Assembly (NCBI RefSeq): GCF_018986435.1
Contig: NZ_JAHMIN010000014.1
Coordinates: forward strand, 25,142 to 60,269
DNA length: 35,128 nucleotides
Direction: 5' to 3'
From: Hahella sp. HN01
Lineage (GTDB): Bacteria > Pseudomonadota > Gammaproteobacteria > Pseudomonadales > Oleiphilaceae
Shown here one piece after another: positions 18,023-26,426 of the stretch. The stretch's first letter is position 1; the number at the start of each line of letters is the position of its first letter. The position numbers and the translations under genes are program-made. The notes below the pieces were generated by a model. That model was not told the DNA's origin, made no database searches, and was given only the letters and a program-made list of their open reading frames with translations.

Positions 18023-18082
18023 AGTTAACAAATCAAGTTAACCAACGAATTCCAGTTAACCAACACGCTCTAGTTAATCAAC
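18023..18082. repeat. Four direct repeats AGTTAACCAAC between gmk and the LysR gene
   Basis: Copies start at 18023 (AGTTAACAAAT, degenerate), 18036 (AGTTAACCAAC), 18054 (AGTTAACCAAC) and 18072 (AGTTAATCAAC), with 13, 18 and 18 bases between starts. Two copies are identical over 11 bases and each core contains the palindrome GTTAAC. They end 115 bases before the LysR start codon and begin 55 bases before the gmk start. Arrays like this usually bind a regulator cooperatively; LysR autoregulation or control of gmk are both possible. Confidence 0.6.
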
Positions 18083-18196
18083 AATAGTACCAGAGTTGTG
18101 ATGGGTTGTAGCGGACCTTTGCATTCAGAGGCCGCTCCGTGCAATCCTGCAACAGGCGATAAACGCCCATGCATACAACCCTGATTCGTAGAAGTT

Positions 18197-19156
18197 ATGG
18201 CAACACGTTTCGGTTTCGACCTCCGCGCTCTGAGTATTTTCGCCCACGTCGCCAAGACCGGGAATATGAGCCACTCCGCTGAGCAGCTGGGAATGACGCA
18301 AAGTTCGATCTCCCAGGCCTTGTCCAAGCTGGAGGAATCGCTGCAGACCCGGCTGTTCGATCGCACGGTCCGTCCCATGGAGCTGACCAGCGCCGGGCGC
18401 TTCCTGTACGACCGCAGCACCGCCCTGTTGCAGGAAGCGGAGCAGACCAGTCAGGCCATTCTGCAATCGGATTTCGCGCAACTGCGCCTCATAAAGATCG
18501 CGTTAACCGACTCCATCGTCACCTCGGTGGGACGATCGCTGCTGGATGCGGTGAAAAAACGCGCCCATGACTGGTCGATCAGCACAGGGCTATCGCATCT
18601 GCACGGCCATTCCCTGCTATCGCGCAACACCGATATTATTATTTCTGATGACGCCTTAGAGGATTACGCTGATCTGTCCCGTTACCGCATCCTGCGGGAA
18701 CCGTTCATTCTGGCCCTTCCCAACGACTACAATGGCCCCGCCGACGACCTCAACAAACTGGCGGCGGAGTTGGACTTTGTCCGTTACGGCGCTCACTCCC
18801 TCATCGCTCGGGGTATCGAGCGGCATTTGCGCGCGGTGCGGGTGGAGGCTCCAGACAGACTGCAACTGGATAACTCCTACGCCATTGTCTCCGCCGTGTC
18901 GGCGGGCATGGGCTGGACGATCACCACGCCTCTGTGTTTATTCCAAAGCGGCATCAAGCAGCATCACGTACAAATCCGCCGCTTGCCCGGCGAACAGCTG
19001 TTCCGCTCGATTACTCTGACTGCCCGCAAGGGAGAGCTGGGGGACCTGCCCCGGGAAGTCGCCCAGGACTGTATCGCTATATTGAAGCAGGATTTCCTGT
19101 CGTTAATGGCGACGGAACACCCCTGGATGATGGAATATCTGACTTTAGGGGATTAA
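18197..19156 (+). CDS. LysR-family transcriptional regulator
   Basis: 319-residue regulator with an N-terminal winged helix-turn-helix: FDLRALSIFAHVAKTGNMS, then the recognition part MTQSSISQALSKLEESL (about 34-50), then TSAGRFLYDRSTALL. The effector domain follows from about 95. The ligand is unknown. It lies at the edge of the amino-alcohol/ethanolamine cluster, convergent with the amidotransferase gene rather than divergent from the operon promoter, so a role in controlling the cluster is an inference from position. The ribosome site is weak (GAAG about four bases before the ATG). Confidence 0.85.
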   Translation: MATRFGFDLRALSIFAHVAKTGNMSHSAEQLGMTQSSISQALSKLEESLQTRLFDRTVRPMELTSAGRFLYDRSTALLQEAEQTSQAILQSDFAQLRLIKIALTDSIVTSVGRSLLDAVKKRAHDWSISTGLSHLHGHSLLSRNTDIIISDDALEDYADLSRYRILREPFILALPNDYNGPADDLNKLAAELDFVRYGAHSLIARGIERHLRAVRVEAPDRLQLDNSYAIVSAVSAGMGWTITTPLCLFQSGIKQHHVQIRRLPGEQLFRSITLTARKGELGDLPREVAQDCIAILKQDFLSLMATEHPWMMEYLTLGD

Positions 19157-19219
19157 AAAACGGCCGCGTCTGGCGTCGCCCCATGGGACGCTAGCGCAGC
19201 CAAAGAGGGTTGAGGGGGA

Positions 19220-19244
19220 ACGCGCAGAGCTCGACTCTGCGTGT
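19220..19244. terminator. Hairpin between convergent LysR and amidotransferase genes
   Basis: CGCAGAG (19223-19229), a five-base loop, CTCTGCG (19235-19241), extended to ten pairs with one G-T pair. It lies in the only gap between two convergent genes. No T run, so termination is inferred from position. It is followed by a tandem pair TGTCCGATACA (19244-19254 and 19258-19268). Confidence 0.35.
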
Positions 19245-19314
19245 GTCCGATACAATATGTCCGATACAGTGCACCGATATAAACAGTGCGCCCGATAAAA
19301 AGAGCAGAGAGGGC

Positions 19315-20031
19315 TTAACGGGTCAGCCGTCCTCCTGCGAAAAAGTTGATGATCCACTGCATCATCAAACGATCATCCACCGGCGCCGATAGAGACGTCT
19401 TGCCTTCGCGAATGCGCGGCGCTGGAATGCGATCCGTCCGTTTGTCCATCAAGGCGCTGGAGTATGCCTTGCTGAATTCAGGATGCCCCTGCACCGTCAT
19501 CAGATCAGAGCCGTACTGCAACAGGTAGAAGGGACAGAAGGTACTGCTCGCCAGCACTTCCGCGCCTTCCGGCAACTGCGTGATCTGATCTTGATGGCTG
19601 ACCACCAGGTCCAGGGAAGGCTGATAAGGCTCCATCCAGTTTTTGCGCACGCCAATCTGATTGAAGGACATGCCCACGCCCCAGCCGCGATTGGACTTCT
19701 CCACCTGGCCTCCCAGCGCTTTGGCCAATAATTGATGGCCAAAGCAGATGCCCACAAACTTTTTCCCCGCCGTAGCGACCGCCAGCACAAAACTCTCCAG
19801 CTTTTCGATCCACTGCGCGCCGTCATTCACGCCATGGCGACTGCCGGTGGTGATGTAGCCGTCGCAGGCGTCGACGGAGTCCGGCAGTTCGCCGTCCATC
19901 GCCCGATAGGTGACGAAAGTCCATTGCGGCGCCAGCTCTCCCAACGCCGCTTCAAACATCGCCGGATAATTCCCGAATTCCGGCTGTAATTCCTCCATAA
20001 CGTCGTCACACTGCAAAATGCCAATTCTCAT
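19315..20031 (-). CDS. Class I glutamine amidotransferase-like hydrolase (candidate gamma-glutamyl-amide hydrolase)
   Basis: 238-residue class I glutamine amidotransferase domain without a synthetase partner. The catalytic triad is complete: nucleophile C96 in GICFGHQLLAKALGG, H183 and E185 in GHPEF. Free-standing proteins of this type act in amine catabolism as the last step, removing glutamate from a gamma-glutamyl amino acid (PauD in Pseudomonas polyamine catabolism). Here it would release glycine or a similar amino acid. I use ATG 20031, with GGGAG upstream; the 63 residues added by the longer frame read into the adjacent alcohol dehydrogenase gene and look like shadow sequence. It follows that gene after 16 bases. 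Confidence 0.82.
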   Translation of the reverse strand: MRIGILQCDDVMEELQPEFGNYPAMFEAALGELAPQWTFVTYRAMDGELPDSVDACDGYITTGSRHGVNDGAQWIEKLESFVLAVATAGKKFVGICFGHQLLAKALGGQVEKSNRGWGVGMSFNQIGVRKNWMEPYQPSLDLVVSHQDQITQLPEGAEVLASSTFCPFYLLQYGSDLMTVQGHPEFSKAYSSALMDKRTDRIPAPRIREGKTSLSAPVDDRLMMQWIINFFAGGRLTR

Positions 20032-20047
20032 CCGCCTCTCCCTGCCT

Positions 20048-21211
20048 TCAAAGACGTCCGTGTACTGCATTTCTGAAGAGTTCGGCGTACTGGCCGGCAT
20101 CGAATGCAACCGGGTTGCCGCCGGCGGAGGGGTCTTCCACCGCCATGGCGCCGACTCGCTCCGCATCACTGTCATCAATGCCGATCGCTGACAAAGCATG
20201 TGGAATACCCAGGCTTTCACGCAGCGCCAGCACCCAGTTCAGGAAGCCGTCGAACCCTTGCTCCGACAAGTCCAGATAACGCACCAGACGAGTAATGCGC
20301 TCTTCAATCGCCTCGCGGTTCGCCTTGAGCACGTATGGCATGAGAATCGCGTTGAGCAGGCCATGATGCGCGTTGTACAAAGCGCCCAGCGGATGCGCCA
20401 GGGCGTGCATGCCGCCAAGGCCTTTCTGGAACGCTGTAGCGCCCATGCTGGAGGCGACCAGCATCTGCGTGCGCGCTTCGATATCAGCGCCGTCCGCGAC
20501 AGCGCGGGGCAGATAGTCTTTCACCAGACGGATGCCTTCCACCGCAATGCCTTCCGCCAGGGGGTGATAAAAAGGCGAACACAAGGCTTCCAGATTATGG
20601 GAAAGCGCGTCCATCCCCGTCGCAGCCGTGATGGGCGGCGGCAGGCCGACGGTTAACTCTGGGTCCAGAATCACCAGCGCTGGCAGCATACGCGGATGGA
20701 AGATAATCTTTTTGACGTGCTTGGCGGCGTCCGTGATCACCGAGGCCCGCCCGACTTCCGAACCTGTTCCCGCCGTCGTGGGCACGGCGACCACTGGGGC
20801 CATGCCAGCTTCGTTGACACGCGTCCAGTTGTCGCCGACATCTTCAAAATCCCATAACGGACGATCCTGTCCAACCATCAGCGCCACCGCTTTGGCGGCG
20901 TCCAGCGCAGAACCGCCGCCAAAGGCGATGACGCCATCATGGCCGCCAGCGCGATAGGCAGCGACACCCGCTTCCACATTTTCCCCCGTGGGATTGCCTT
21001 GAATGTCCGCAAATAGCCCGCATTGCAGCCCGGCGTCACGGCAGAGAGCGACGGTGTCCTGCACCATCGGCAAGGATTTCAGACCTGGGTCGGTTATCAG
21101 CAGAGGCGACCGCATGCCGAGATTACGACAGAGTTCCGGCAGTTCCCGGATACGTCCGGCGCCGGTGCGGATGGCGGTCGGATAATTCCAATTGGCTTGT
21201 AGTGCGCTCAT
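20048..21211 (-). CDS. Iron-containing (group III) alcohol dehydrogenase
   Basis: NAD(P)-dependent alcohol dehydrogenase of the FucO/AdhB group. The 387 residues show the nucleotide site FGGGSALDAAKAVA (about 97-110), VPTTAGTGSEVGRASV (143-158), and the metal ligands D201 and H205 (TGMDALSHNLEAL), H269 (GGMHALAHPLGALYNAHHG) and H283, at the spacing of FucO. In this cluster it would oxidise the hydroxyl of a gamma-glutamyl amino alcohol to the aldehyde. Its presence instead of an FAD amine oxidase is what points to an amino alcohol rather than a polyamine as substrate. Second-last gene of the leftward operon. Confidence 0.9.
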   Translation of the reverse strand: MSALQANWNYPTAIRTGAGRIRELPELCRNLGMRSPLLITDPGLKSLPMVQDTVALCRDAGLQCGLFADIQGNPTGENVEAGVAAYRAGGHDGVIAFGGGSALDAAKAVALMVGQDRPLWDFEDVGDNWTRVNEAGMAPVVAVPTTAGTGSEVGRASVITDAAKHVKKIIFHPRMLPALVILDPELTVGLPPPITAATGMDALSHNLEALCSPFYHPLAEGIAVEGIRLVKDYLPRAVADGADIEARTQMLVASSMGATAFQKGLGGMHALAHPLGALYNAHHGLLNAILMPYVLKANREAIEERITRLVRYLDLSEQGFDGFLNWVLALRESLGIPHALSAIGIDDSDAERVGAMAVEDPSAGGNPVAFDAGQYAELFRNAVHGRL

Positions 21212-21270
21212 GTACAGTCTCTTTAATACGCTCGTTAAAGTTTTTGTTTCGCCATTGTCTATGAGTGGCG

Positions 21271-22659
21271 TTACAGCATCTTGATATGGAAAGACTTGGG
21301 CCGGGTCAGGGATTCATAGCCCAGCTTGGACAAAGTGCAGCCCCGCCCGGAGTTCTTCACGCCGGTCCAGGCCAACGCAGGGTCCAGATAATCGCAGCGG
21401 TTGATAAAAAAAGTGCCGGTCTCAACCTGCTCGCCCAGCGCCACGCCTGCATCCAGATCCCGCGTAAAAATAGACGCGGTCAGGCCGAATTCGCTGTCGT
21501 TCATTAGCGCCACGGCTTCCTCATCGGACGCCACTTTCTGGATGCCGACAACCGGACCGAAGGATTCTTCGGTCATTACCCGCATTCCGTGATCAACATT
21601 GGTCAGCACCTGTGGAGCCAGATAAGGCGTTCCCTCTTTATCCATCTCAAAGTCCGCGGGATTGATATGGGCGACGGCCCCCTGCTCCACGGCTTCGCGC
21701 ACCTGTCCCCGCACGAATTCCGCCGCAGAAGCCCGCACCAGCGGCCCCAAGGTAGTGTTGGGGTCATCGGAGCGCCCCAAACGATAACTTCTGACCAGGG
21801 CGACGGCCTTCTCCACAAAAGCGTCGTAAACGGATTCATGCACATAGATACGCTCAATGCCGCAGCAGGACTGCCCCGAGTTGAAGAAAGCGCCATCAAT
21901 GGTGGTTTCCACAGCGTGATCAATATCCGCGTCCGCACGTACATAGGCGGGGTCTTTGCCGCCCAGTTCCAGACCTACGCCGATAAAACGGCCTGCGGCG
22001 GCGCGCTCGACCATGGCTCCGCCTGGGACGGAGCCGGTAAACGCGACGTAGTGAATGTCCGGCGAGCCGATCAGCGCTTCCGTATCCGCATGATTCAAAT
22101 GCAGGTATTGGAATACGCCGTCAGGCAAGCCTGCTTCACGGAAAGCTTCGTCAATGCGCTCCGCGCACAACGGCGTTTGCGCGGAATGCTTGAGCAGCAC
22201 GGCGTTGCCGGCCAGGATCGCCGGCACAATAGCGTTGACCGCCGTCAAATAAGGGTAGTTCCAGGGCGCAATGACAAAGGCCACGCCCACGGGCTCACGT
22301 TTGATATAGCGGCGAAAGCCCGGCTTCTCATCCAACTCTATCGGCGCCAGCGCTTCTTCCGCGACATCGATCATAAAACGGGCGCGCTCTTCAAATCCGC
22401 CCACCTCTCCCGCCGCGTAGCGAATGGGCCGCCCCATTTGCCAACACAACTCTGTCGCGATCTCCTCGCGCTTGGCGACAAAGGCGTCCACCATCTTGCG
22501 ACAGATATCCCGCCGCTGCGCTAACGTGGCGCCCTTCCACTCGCGCTGGGCTTGCGCCGCTTTAGCCGTGGCGGCGGCGATGGCCGCTTGATCAGCGTAG
22601 GGACGCTCAACATAGAGAGATCCGTCCACAGGGGACCAAGTCTTCTGCATAGTGCTCAT
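21271..22659 (-). CDS. NAD(P)-dependent aldehyde dehydrogenase
   Basis: 462-residue member of the aldehyde dehydrogenase superfamily, oxidising an aldehyde to an acid. Visible are the coenzyme and active-site motifs APWNYPYLTAVNAIVPAI (131-148), FTGSVPGG (207-214), catalytic Glu E231 in LELGGKDPAYV, nucleophile C265 in NSGQSCCGIERIYV, and the C-terminal EESFGPVVGI. In the cluster it would convert the gamma-glutamyl aldehyde from the alcohol dehydrogenase to the gamma-glutamyl amino acid, for example gamma-glutamylglycine. It lies between the ligase and alcohol dehydrogenase genes with 60- and 64-base gaps. Confidence 0.92.
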   Translation of the reverse strand: MSTMQKTWSPVDGSLYVERPYADQAAIAAATAKAAQAQREWKGATLAQRRDICRKMVDAFVAKREEIATELCWQMGRPIRYAAGEVGGFEERARFMIDVAEEALAPIELDEKPGFRRYIKREPVGVAFVIAPWNYPYLTAVNAIVPAILAGNAVLLKHSAQTPLCAERIDEAFREAGLPDGVFQYLHLNHADTEALIGSPDIHYVAFTGSVPGGAMVERAAAGRFIGVGLELGGKDPAYVRADADIDHAVETTIDGAFFNSGQSCCGIERIYVHESVYDAFVEKAVALVRSYRLGRSDDPNTTLGPLVRASAAEFVRGQVREAVEQGAVAHINPADFEMDKEGTPYLAPQVLTNVDHGMRVMTEESFGPVVGIQKVASDEEAVALMNDSEFGLTASIFTRDLDAGVALGEQVETGTFFINRCDYLDPALAWTGVKNSGRGCTLSKLGYESLTRPKSFHIKML

Positions 22660-22723
22660 CTTCGATTCTCTTACCTTTACTTAAAGGATAGTCATGGGAC
22701 TGAAGGTCATTCTGATCGTCGCG

Positions 22724-24103
22724 CTAGATAATCTCGAAATAGCGCTCCAGCTCCCAATCCGTGATATGGCGACGGAATTCGCGGCCTTCCCAATCACGAG
22801 TGGCGGCGTAATGTTCAACAAACTCATTACCAAACAGCTCCCGCGCCGCTTCCGAGCGACGCAAAGCCGCCGCGGCGTCCACCAACGTGGACGGCAACGC
22901 CAGCTGCTTGGGATGCTCCTGATCGTAGGCGTTACCAGACACCATCTCCTCCGGCTCCAGTTCGTGTTCAATACCGTAAAGACCCGAGCCGAGAGACGCC
23001 GCCAGAGCGATATAGGGATTGGCGTCGGCGGAGCCCAGTCGATATTCGACCCGCTGCGACTTGTCCGATCCGGGAATGACCCGCAGCGCGGTGGTGCGGT
23101 TTTCGCAGCCCCAGGTCGCATCGGTCGGAGCCCAGAAGCCCGGCACCAAGCGGGAATAGGCGTTCACGGTTTGCGCCATCATCGCCAGCATTTCCGGCAT
23201 CAGCTTTTGCTGACCGGCGATAAAGTGACGCTGCATCTTGCTCATGTTCATGGGCTGACCGGCTTCATAGAAGGCCGACTTGCCGCTTTCTTTATGGCGC
23301 AACGACATATGGATGTGCCCGGATTGGCCGGGATAGTCGTTGGACCACTTGGCCATGAACGTGGCCATCATGTTCTTGCGCTGCGCCCATACTTTGGTGA
23401 AGGTCTTGAATAAAGCCGCCTTATCCGCCGCTGCGCAGGCCGAATCCACCGTCAATGCCGCTTCCAGTACGCCAGGTCCGGTTTCGGTGTGCAGTCCTTC
23501 CAGAGGGAAGTCCATTTTTTCGCACAGGTCCAACAGCTCGTGATAAAGCTCCGCGTGCACGGAGTTACGCAGCATGGAATAGCCAAAGAAGCCCGGCGTG
23601 ATCGGCTCCAGGTTGCGATATCCCTTGGCGCGGGCGGAATGCGGCGTTTCGTTGAACATGAAGAACTCATATTCAAAGGCGGCGTAGGCGTCCAGCCCCA
23701 TGTCTTCCGCACGACGCAGTACCCGCGACAACACATTACGCGGACAGATACGCGCAGCGGGTCCATCAAAATCACACAAAAACAGCAGCATGCCCGGCTC
23801 AAAGGGGATGTCGCGGCAGCTCTCGGGCAGAATTTTCACCGGAGCGTCCGGGTAGCCTGTATGCCAGCCGGTATATTTAACGCCGACATTTTCATAAAGC
23901 TGGTCTTGTGAGTCCCAGCCCAACACCACGTCACAGAAGGCGAAGCCGCTTTCCAGTGAGGAAAAAAACTTCTCCTTACTCATGTACTTGCCGCGCATAA
24001 CGCCATCGTTATCAAACAACCCGACCTTCACATGGGTCAGATTGCGCTCTTCCACAATCCGTTTGGCGTCGGCGATAGTTTTTACGTCTCTTGTCTTTAT
24101 CAT
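22724..24103 (-). CDS. Glutamine synthetase-fold gamma-glutamylamine ligase (PuuA/GlnA4-like)
   Basis: 459 residues. Joins glutamate to an amine with ATP, giving a gamma-glutamylamide. Glutamine synthetase landmarks are present: AFEYEFFMF for the metal-binding Glu, TGPGVLEAAL, SGHIHMSL, NAYSRLVPGF, ENRTTALRVIPG and RVEYRLGSADANPYIALAA. The pattern matches the catabolic PuuA/PauA/GlnA4 group rather than housekeeping GlnA, which carries an adenylylation loop I do not see here. Streptomyces GlnA4 acts on ethanolamine. The start is ATG 24103 with AAGGCGG upstream; the longer frame adds 26 residues without a ribosome site. First enzyme of the operon after the permease. Confidence 0.9.
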   Translation of the reverse strand: MIKTRDVKTIADAKRIVEERNLTHVKVGLFDNDGVMRGKYMSKEKFFSSLESGFAFCDVVLGWDSQDQLYENVGVKYTGWHTGYPDAPVKILPESCRDIPFEPGMLLFLCDFDGPAARICPRNVLSRVLRRAEDMGLDAYAAFEYEFFMFNETPHSARAKGYRNLEPITPGFFGYSMLRNSVHAELYHELLDLCEKMDFPLEGLHTETGPGVLEAALTVDSACAAADKAALFKTFTKVWAQRKNMMATFMAKWSNDYPGQSGHIHMSLRHKESGKSAFYEAGQPMNMSKMQRHFIAGQQKLMPEMLAMMAQTVNAYSRLVPGFWAPTDATWGCENRTTALRVIPGSDKSQRVEYRLGSADANPYIALAASLGSGLYGIEHELEPEEMVSGNAYDQEHPKQLALPSTLVDAAAALRRSEAARELFGNEFVEHYAATRDWEGREFRRHITDWELERYFEII

Positions 24104-24195
24104 TTCTAATCCGCCTTGTTGTGATTCTTGTTCAGTCCTGTTGCAGATAATGATCCTGGAGCCGGCGCGCCGGCCCCGCAATCCCTTTAAGCCAA

Positions 24196-25674
24196 TTAAC
24201 TCAATTCAGCCTCGGCCTTGGCGATGGCCTCAAACTCTTCCTCAGGGGCTTTCGCCACCAGGTGATGTCGACTATAGAAGGCGAAATACGCCACCATCAC
24301 CGCATAGAACACGGCTGACCACATCGCGGCCTCTTGGCTGACCAGGAACGTGCTGATGAACGCGGCGACAGATAGAAGCAGCGCGATCCCGGTCGTCAAT
24401 ATGCCCCCTGGCGTACGATAAGGACGGTGCATATTGGGCTCTTTAACTCGCAAAATGATGTGCGACAGCATCATCATGGCGTAAGAGATCGTGGCGCCAA
24501 ACACCGCCATGGTGATCATCAAGTCTCCTTCTCCGGTCAATGACAGCAGAAACCCGATCACGCCCGGCACGACCAGCGCCATTGTCGGCACTTTGCGATT
24601 GCCGGTTAAGGACAGCCAGCGCGGCAGGTAACCTGCGCGGGACAAGGCGAACACCTGACGGGAGTACGCGAAGATAATGGAGAAGAAGCTGGCGATCAGA
24701 CCCGCCAGACCCACCAGATTCACAAAGGTGGCCATCGCTGAACTTTCGCCGTATGCATGCTGCAGAGCGCCCACTAACGGCGCGCTGTGGTCTTTCATCA
24801 ACTCAGCGCTGGAACCGCCCGGAGCGAGGAATAGCACCAATCCGCCGAAAATCAGCAGAATCACCATGGCGGTGATAATGCCTTTAGGCATGTCCTGGGC
24901 CGGGTTTTTGGTTTCTTCCGCGGCTAAAGGCACCCCTTCCACCGCCAGGAACAGCCACATGGCGAAAGGAATCGCCGCCCATATCCCAAAGTAGCCCTGC
25001 GGCAGGAAAGCGCTTGCGCCCACGGCGGATTCGTTAACGGCGATATCCGTCAGGTTGGCCAGTTCAAACTCAGGCAGCATCCCCAGGATAAACACCAGCA
25101 GCGCCGCCGCCGCAATGGCGGTGATGACCAGCATGATCTTCAACGCTTCGCCGGCGCCCCACAGGTGAATGCCCACAAAAATGATATAGAAAGCGGCGTA
25201 GACCAAGGGGCCGTTCAGACCGAACATCTCCCCCACATAGCCGCCAATAAAAATGGCGATGGCCGCAGGCGCGATAGCGTATTCGAGCAGAATGGCTGTG
25301 CCGGTCAGAAAGCCTCCAAGCGGGCCCATGGCGCGGCGCGCGAAGCCATAACCGCCGCCGGCGGTGGGAATAGCGGAAGAGAGCTCCGCCAGGCCGAACA
25401 CCATGAAGGTGTACATCGCGGCCATCAGAATCGTGGCGATAAACATGCCGCCGAAACCGCCCTGCTCCAGGCCAAAGTTCCAGCCGGCGAAATCACCGGA
25501 GATAACATAAGAGACGCCAAGACTGGCCAGCAGAATCCATCCCGCCGCTCCCTTTTTTAATTGACGTTTTTCCAGATAATCATTGGATACATTCTCATAA
25601 TCCACCGTTCCGACATGAGCAACTGAAGGCGCAATGCTGTTGTCAGACGCTGTGGCAGCGGACGTTTCGGCCAT
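24196..25674 (-). CDS. Ethanolamine-type permease of the APC superfamily
   Basis: Inner-membrane symporter, 492 residues and about 12 membrane segments. It is close to the ethanolamine permease (Eat) family as I recall it from Pseudomonas: VSYVISGDFAGWNFGL, AELSSAIPTAGGGYGFARRA, GTAILLEYAIAPAAIAIFIG, VEGVPLAAEETKNP, IASFFSIIFAYSRQVFALSR and the C-terminal FAFYSRHHLVA. In Pseudomonas the same permease type accompanies eutBC, whereas here it stands upstream of a glutamylation pathway. That makes ethanolamine the leading substrate. First gene of the leftward five-gene operon. Specificity is inferred from recalled similarity only. Confidence 0.85.
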   Translation of the reverse strand: MAETSAATASDNSIAPSVAHVGTVDYENVSNDYLEKRQLKKGAAGWILLASLGVSYVISGDFAGWNFGLEQGGFGGMFIATILMAAMYTFMVFGLAELSSAIPTAGGGYGFARRAMGPLGGFLTGTAILLEYAIAPAAIAIFIGGYVGEMFGLNGPLVYAAFYIIFVGIHLWGAGEALKIMLVITAIAAAALLVFILGMLPEFELANLTDIAVNESAVGASAFLPQGYFGIWAAIPFAMWLFLAVEGVPLAAEETKNPAQDMPKGIITAMVILLIFGGLVLFLAPGGSSAELMKDHSAPLVGALQHAYGESSAMATFVNLVGLAGLIASFFSIIFAYSRQVFALSRAGYLPRWLSLTGNRKVPTMALVVPGVIGFLLSLTGEGDLMITMAVFGATISYAMMMLSHIILRVKEPNMHRPYRTPGGILTTGIALLLSVAAFISTFLVSQEAAMWSAVFYAVMVAYFAFYSRHHLVAKAPEEEFEAIAKAEAELS

Positions 25675-25759
25675 GGGTTTATCCCCCTGTTTATTGTTGT
25701 TTACTAGGACGACGCCCTATCTCCACAGAGATGAGCGCGCAGGCTTCAAACACCAACCG

Positions 25760-25788
25760 ATTCTAGGAGGCCCCAAAAAACCCAGCAA
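25760..25788 (-). promoter_or_regulatory. Possible sigma-70 promoter of the ethanolamine-type operon
   Basis: On the minus strand TTGCTG, a 17-base spacer and TAGAAT. Transcription would begin near 25753, about 80 bases before the permease start at 25674. The -10 matches five of six positions and the -35 three of six. Confidence 0.4.
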
Positions 25789-25940
25789 ATACAATCACTT
25801 TCGTCGAAAAGCTAGTATTAGGGAAACTTATAGTGCGCTGAAATGACGCGCCGGGCGCGTTATCCGCATGCCCTGAAAGGGGAATTGAAATAAACTGCCG
25901 GGAGAAGATTTACAGCAAAACGGGGCCAAAAGGAGGCATT

Positions 25941-26414
25941 GTGCTGGAAAAGATAAACGCCTGGATCGACGACACCAACCGTAAGAACTACGATCGCCGC
26001 CACGCCTGCACGGAGTTCGCCCAGGCATTCGCCGGCTTTTACTCATCGGAGTTCCTGGCCAGCGCCTATTTCGTGGTGACTGACGATATTCCCAGACCTG
26101 ACTTTCCAGAACTGCGCCAAATGGGATTCGGCGAATTTATCGATATGCCCGTCAACGGCACGACCTATAAAGACACTTACTACATAAGGTCTTCAGCAGT
26201 TTCCGAGTTGCGAGTGCACTTTCATGAGCTGGTTCACGTAGTGCAGTGGCGTGAGCTGGGCGCGTTGAACTTTATCCAGCGTTATATGAAGGAAATTCTG
26301 ACCTGCGGTTATGCAAACGCCCCTTTGGAGATCATGGCCTATGATCTGGATAAGCGCTACGGCGCGAAAGTCGACGCCTTTGATATTCCTGAATATGTCA
26401 TCAGGAACCTGTAG
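25941..26414 (+). CDS. HExxH-containing protein of unknown family
   Basis: 157 residues without signal peptide or membrane segment. A zincin-type motif HFHELVHVVQW puts HELVH at residues 95-99, and a possible third ligand E130 lies in PLEIMAYDL about 30 residues later, as in gluzincins. This suggests a small cytosolic metal-dependent peptidase or a metal-binding relative. I do not recognise the family or a substrate. Start is GTG 25941, with AGGAGG four bases before it, a strong ribosome site at slightly short spacing. Convergent with the ZapE-type ATPase gene, 12 bases away; divergent from the permease operon. Confidence 0.75.
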   Translation: MLEKINAWIDDTNRKNYDRRHACTEFAQAFAGFYSSEFLASAYFVVTDDIPRPDFPELRQMGFGEFIDMPVNGTTYKDTYYIRSSAVSELRVHFHELVHVVQWRELGALNFIQRYMKEILTCGYANAPLEIMAYDLDKRYGAKVDAFDIPEYVIRNL

Positions 26415-26426
26415 CCCGACATCAAG

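Noticed and set aside
20032-20220. N-terminal extension of the amidotransferase frame
   Set aside because: It overlaps the end of the alcohol dehydrogenase gene, lacks a ribosome site, and the residues are unlike the family. ATG 20031 fits.
25846-25860. Palindrome ACGCGC-CGG-GCGCGT near the permease promoter
   Set aside because: GC-only dyad of the kind frequent in this genome; no T run and no known operator pattern.
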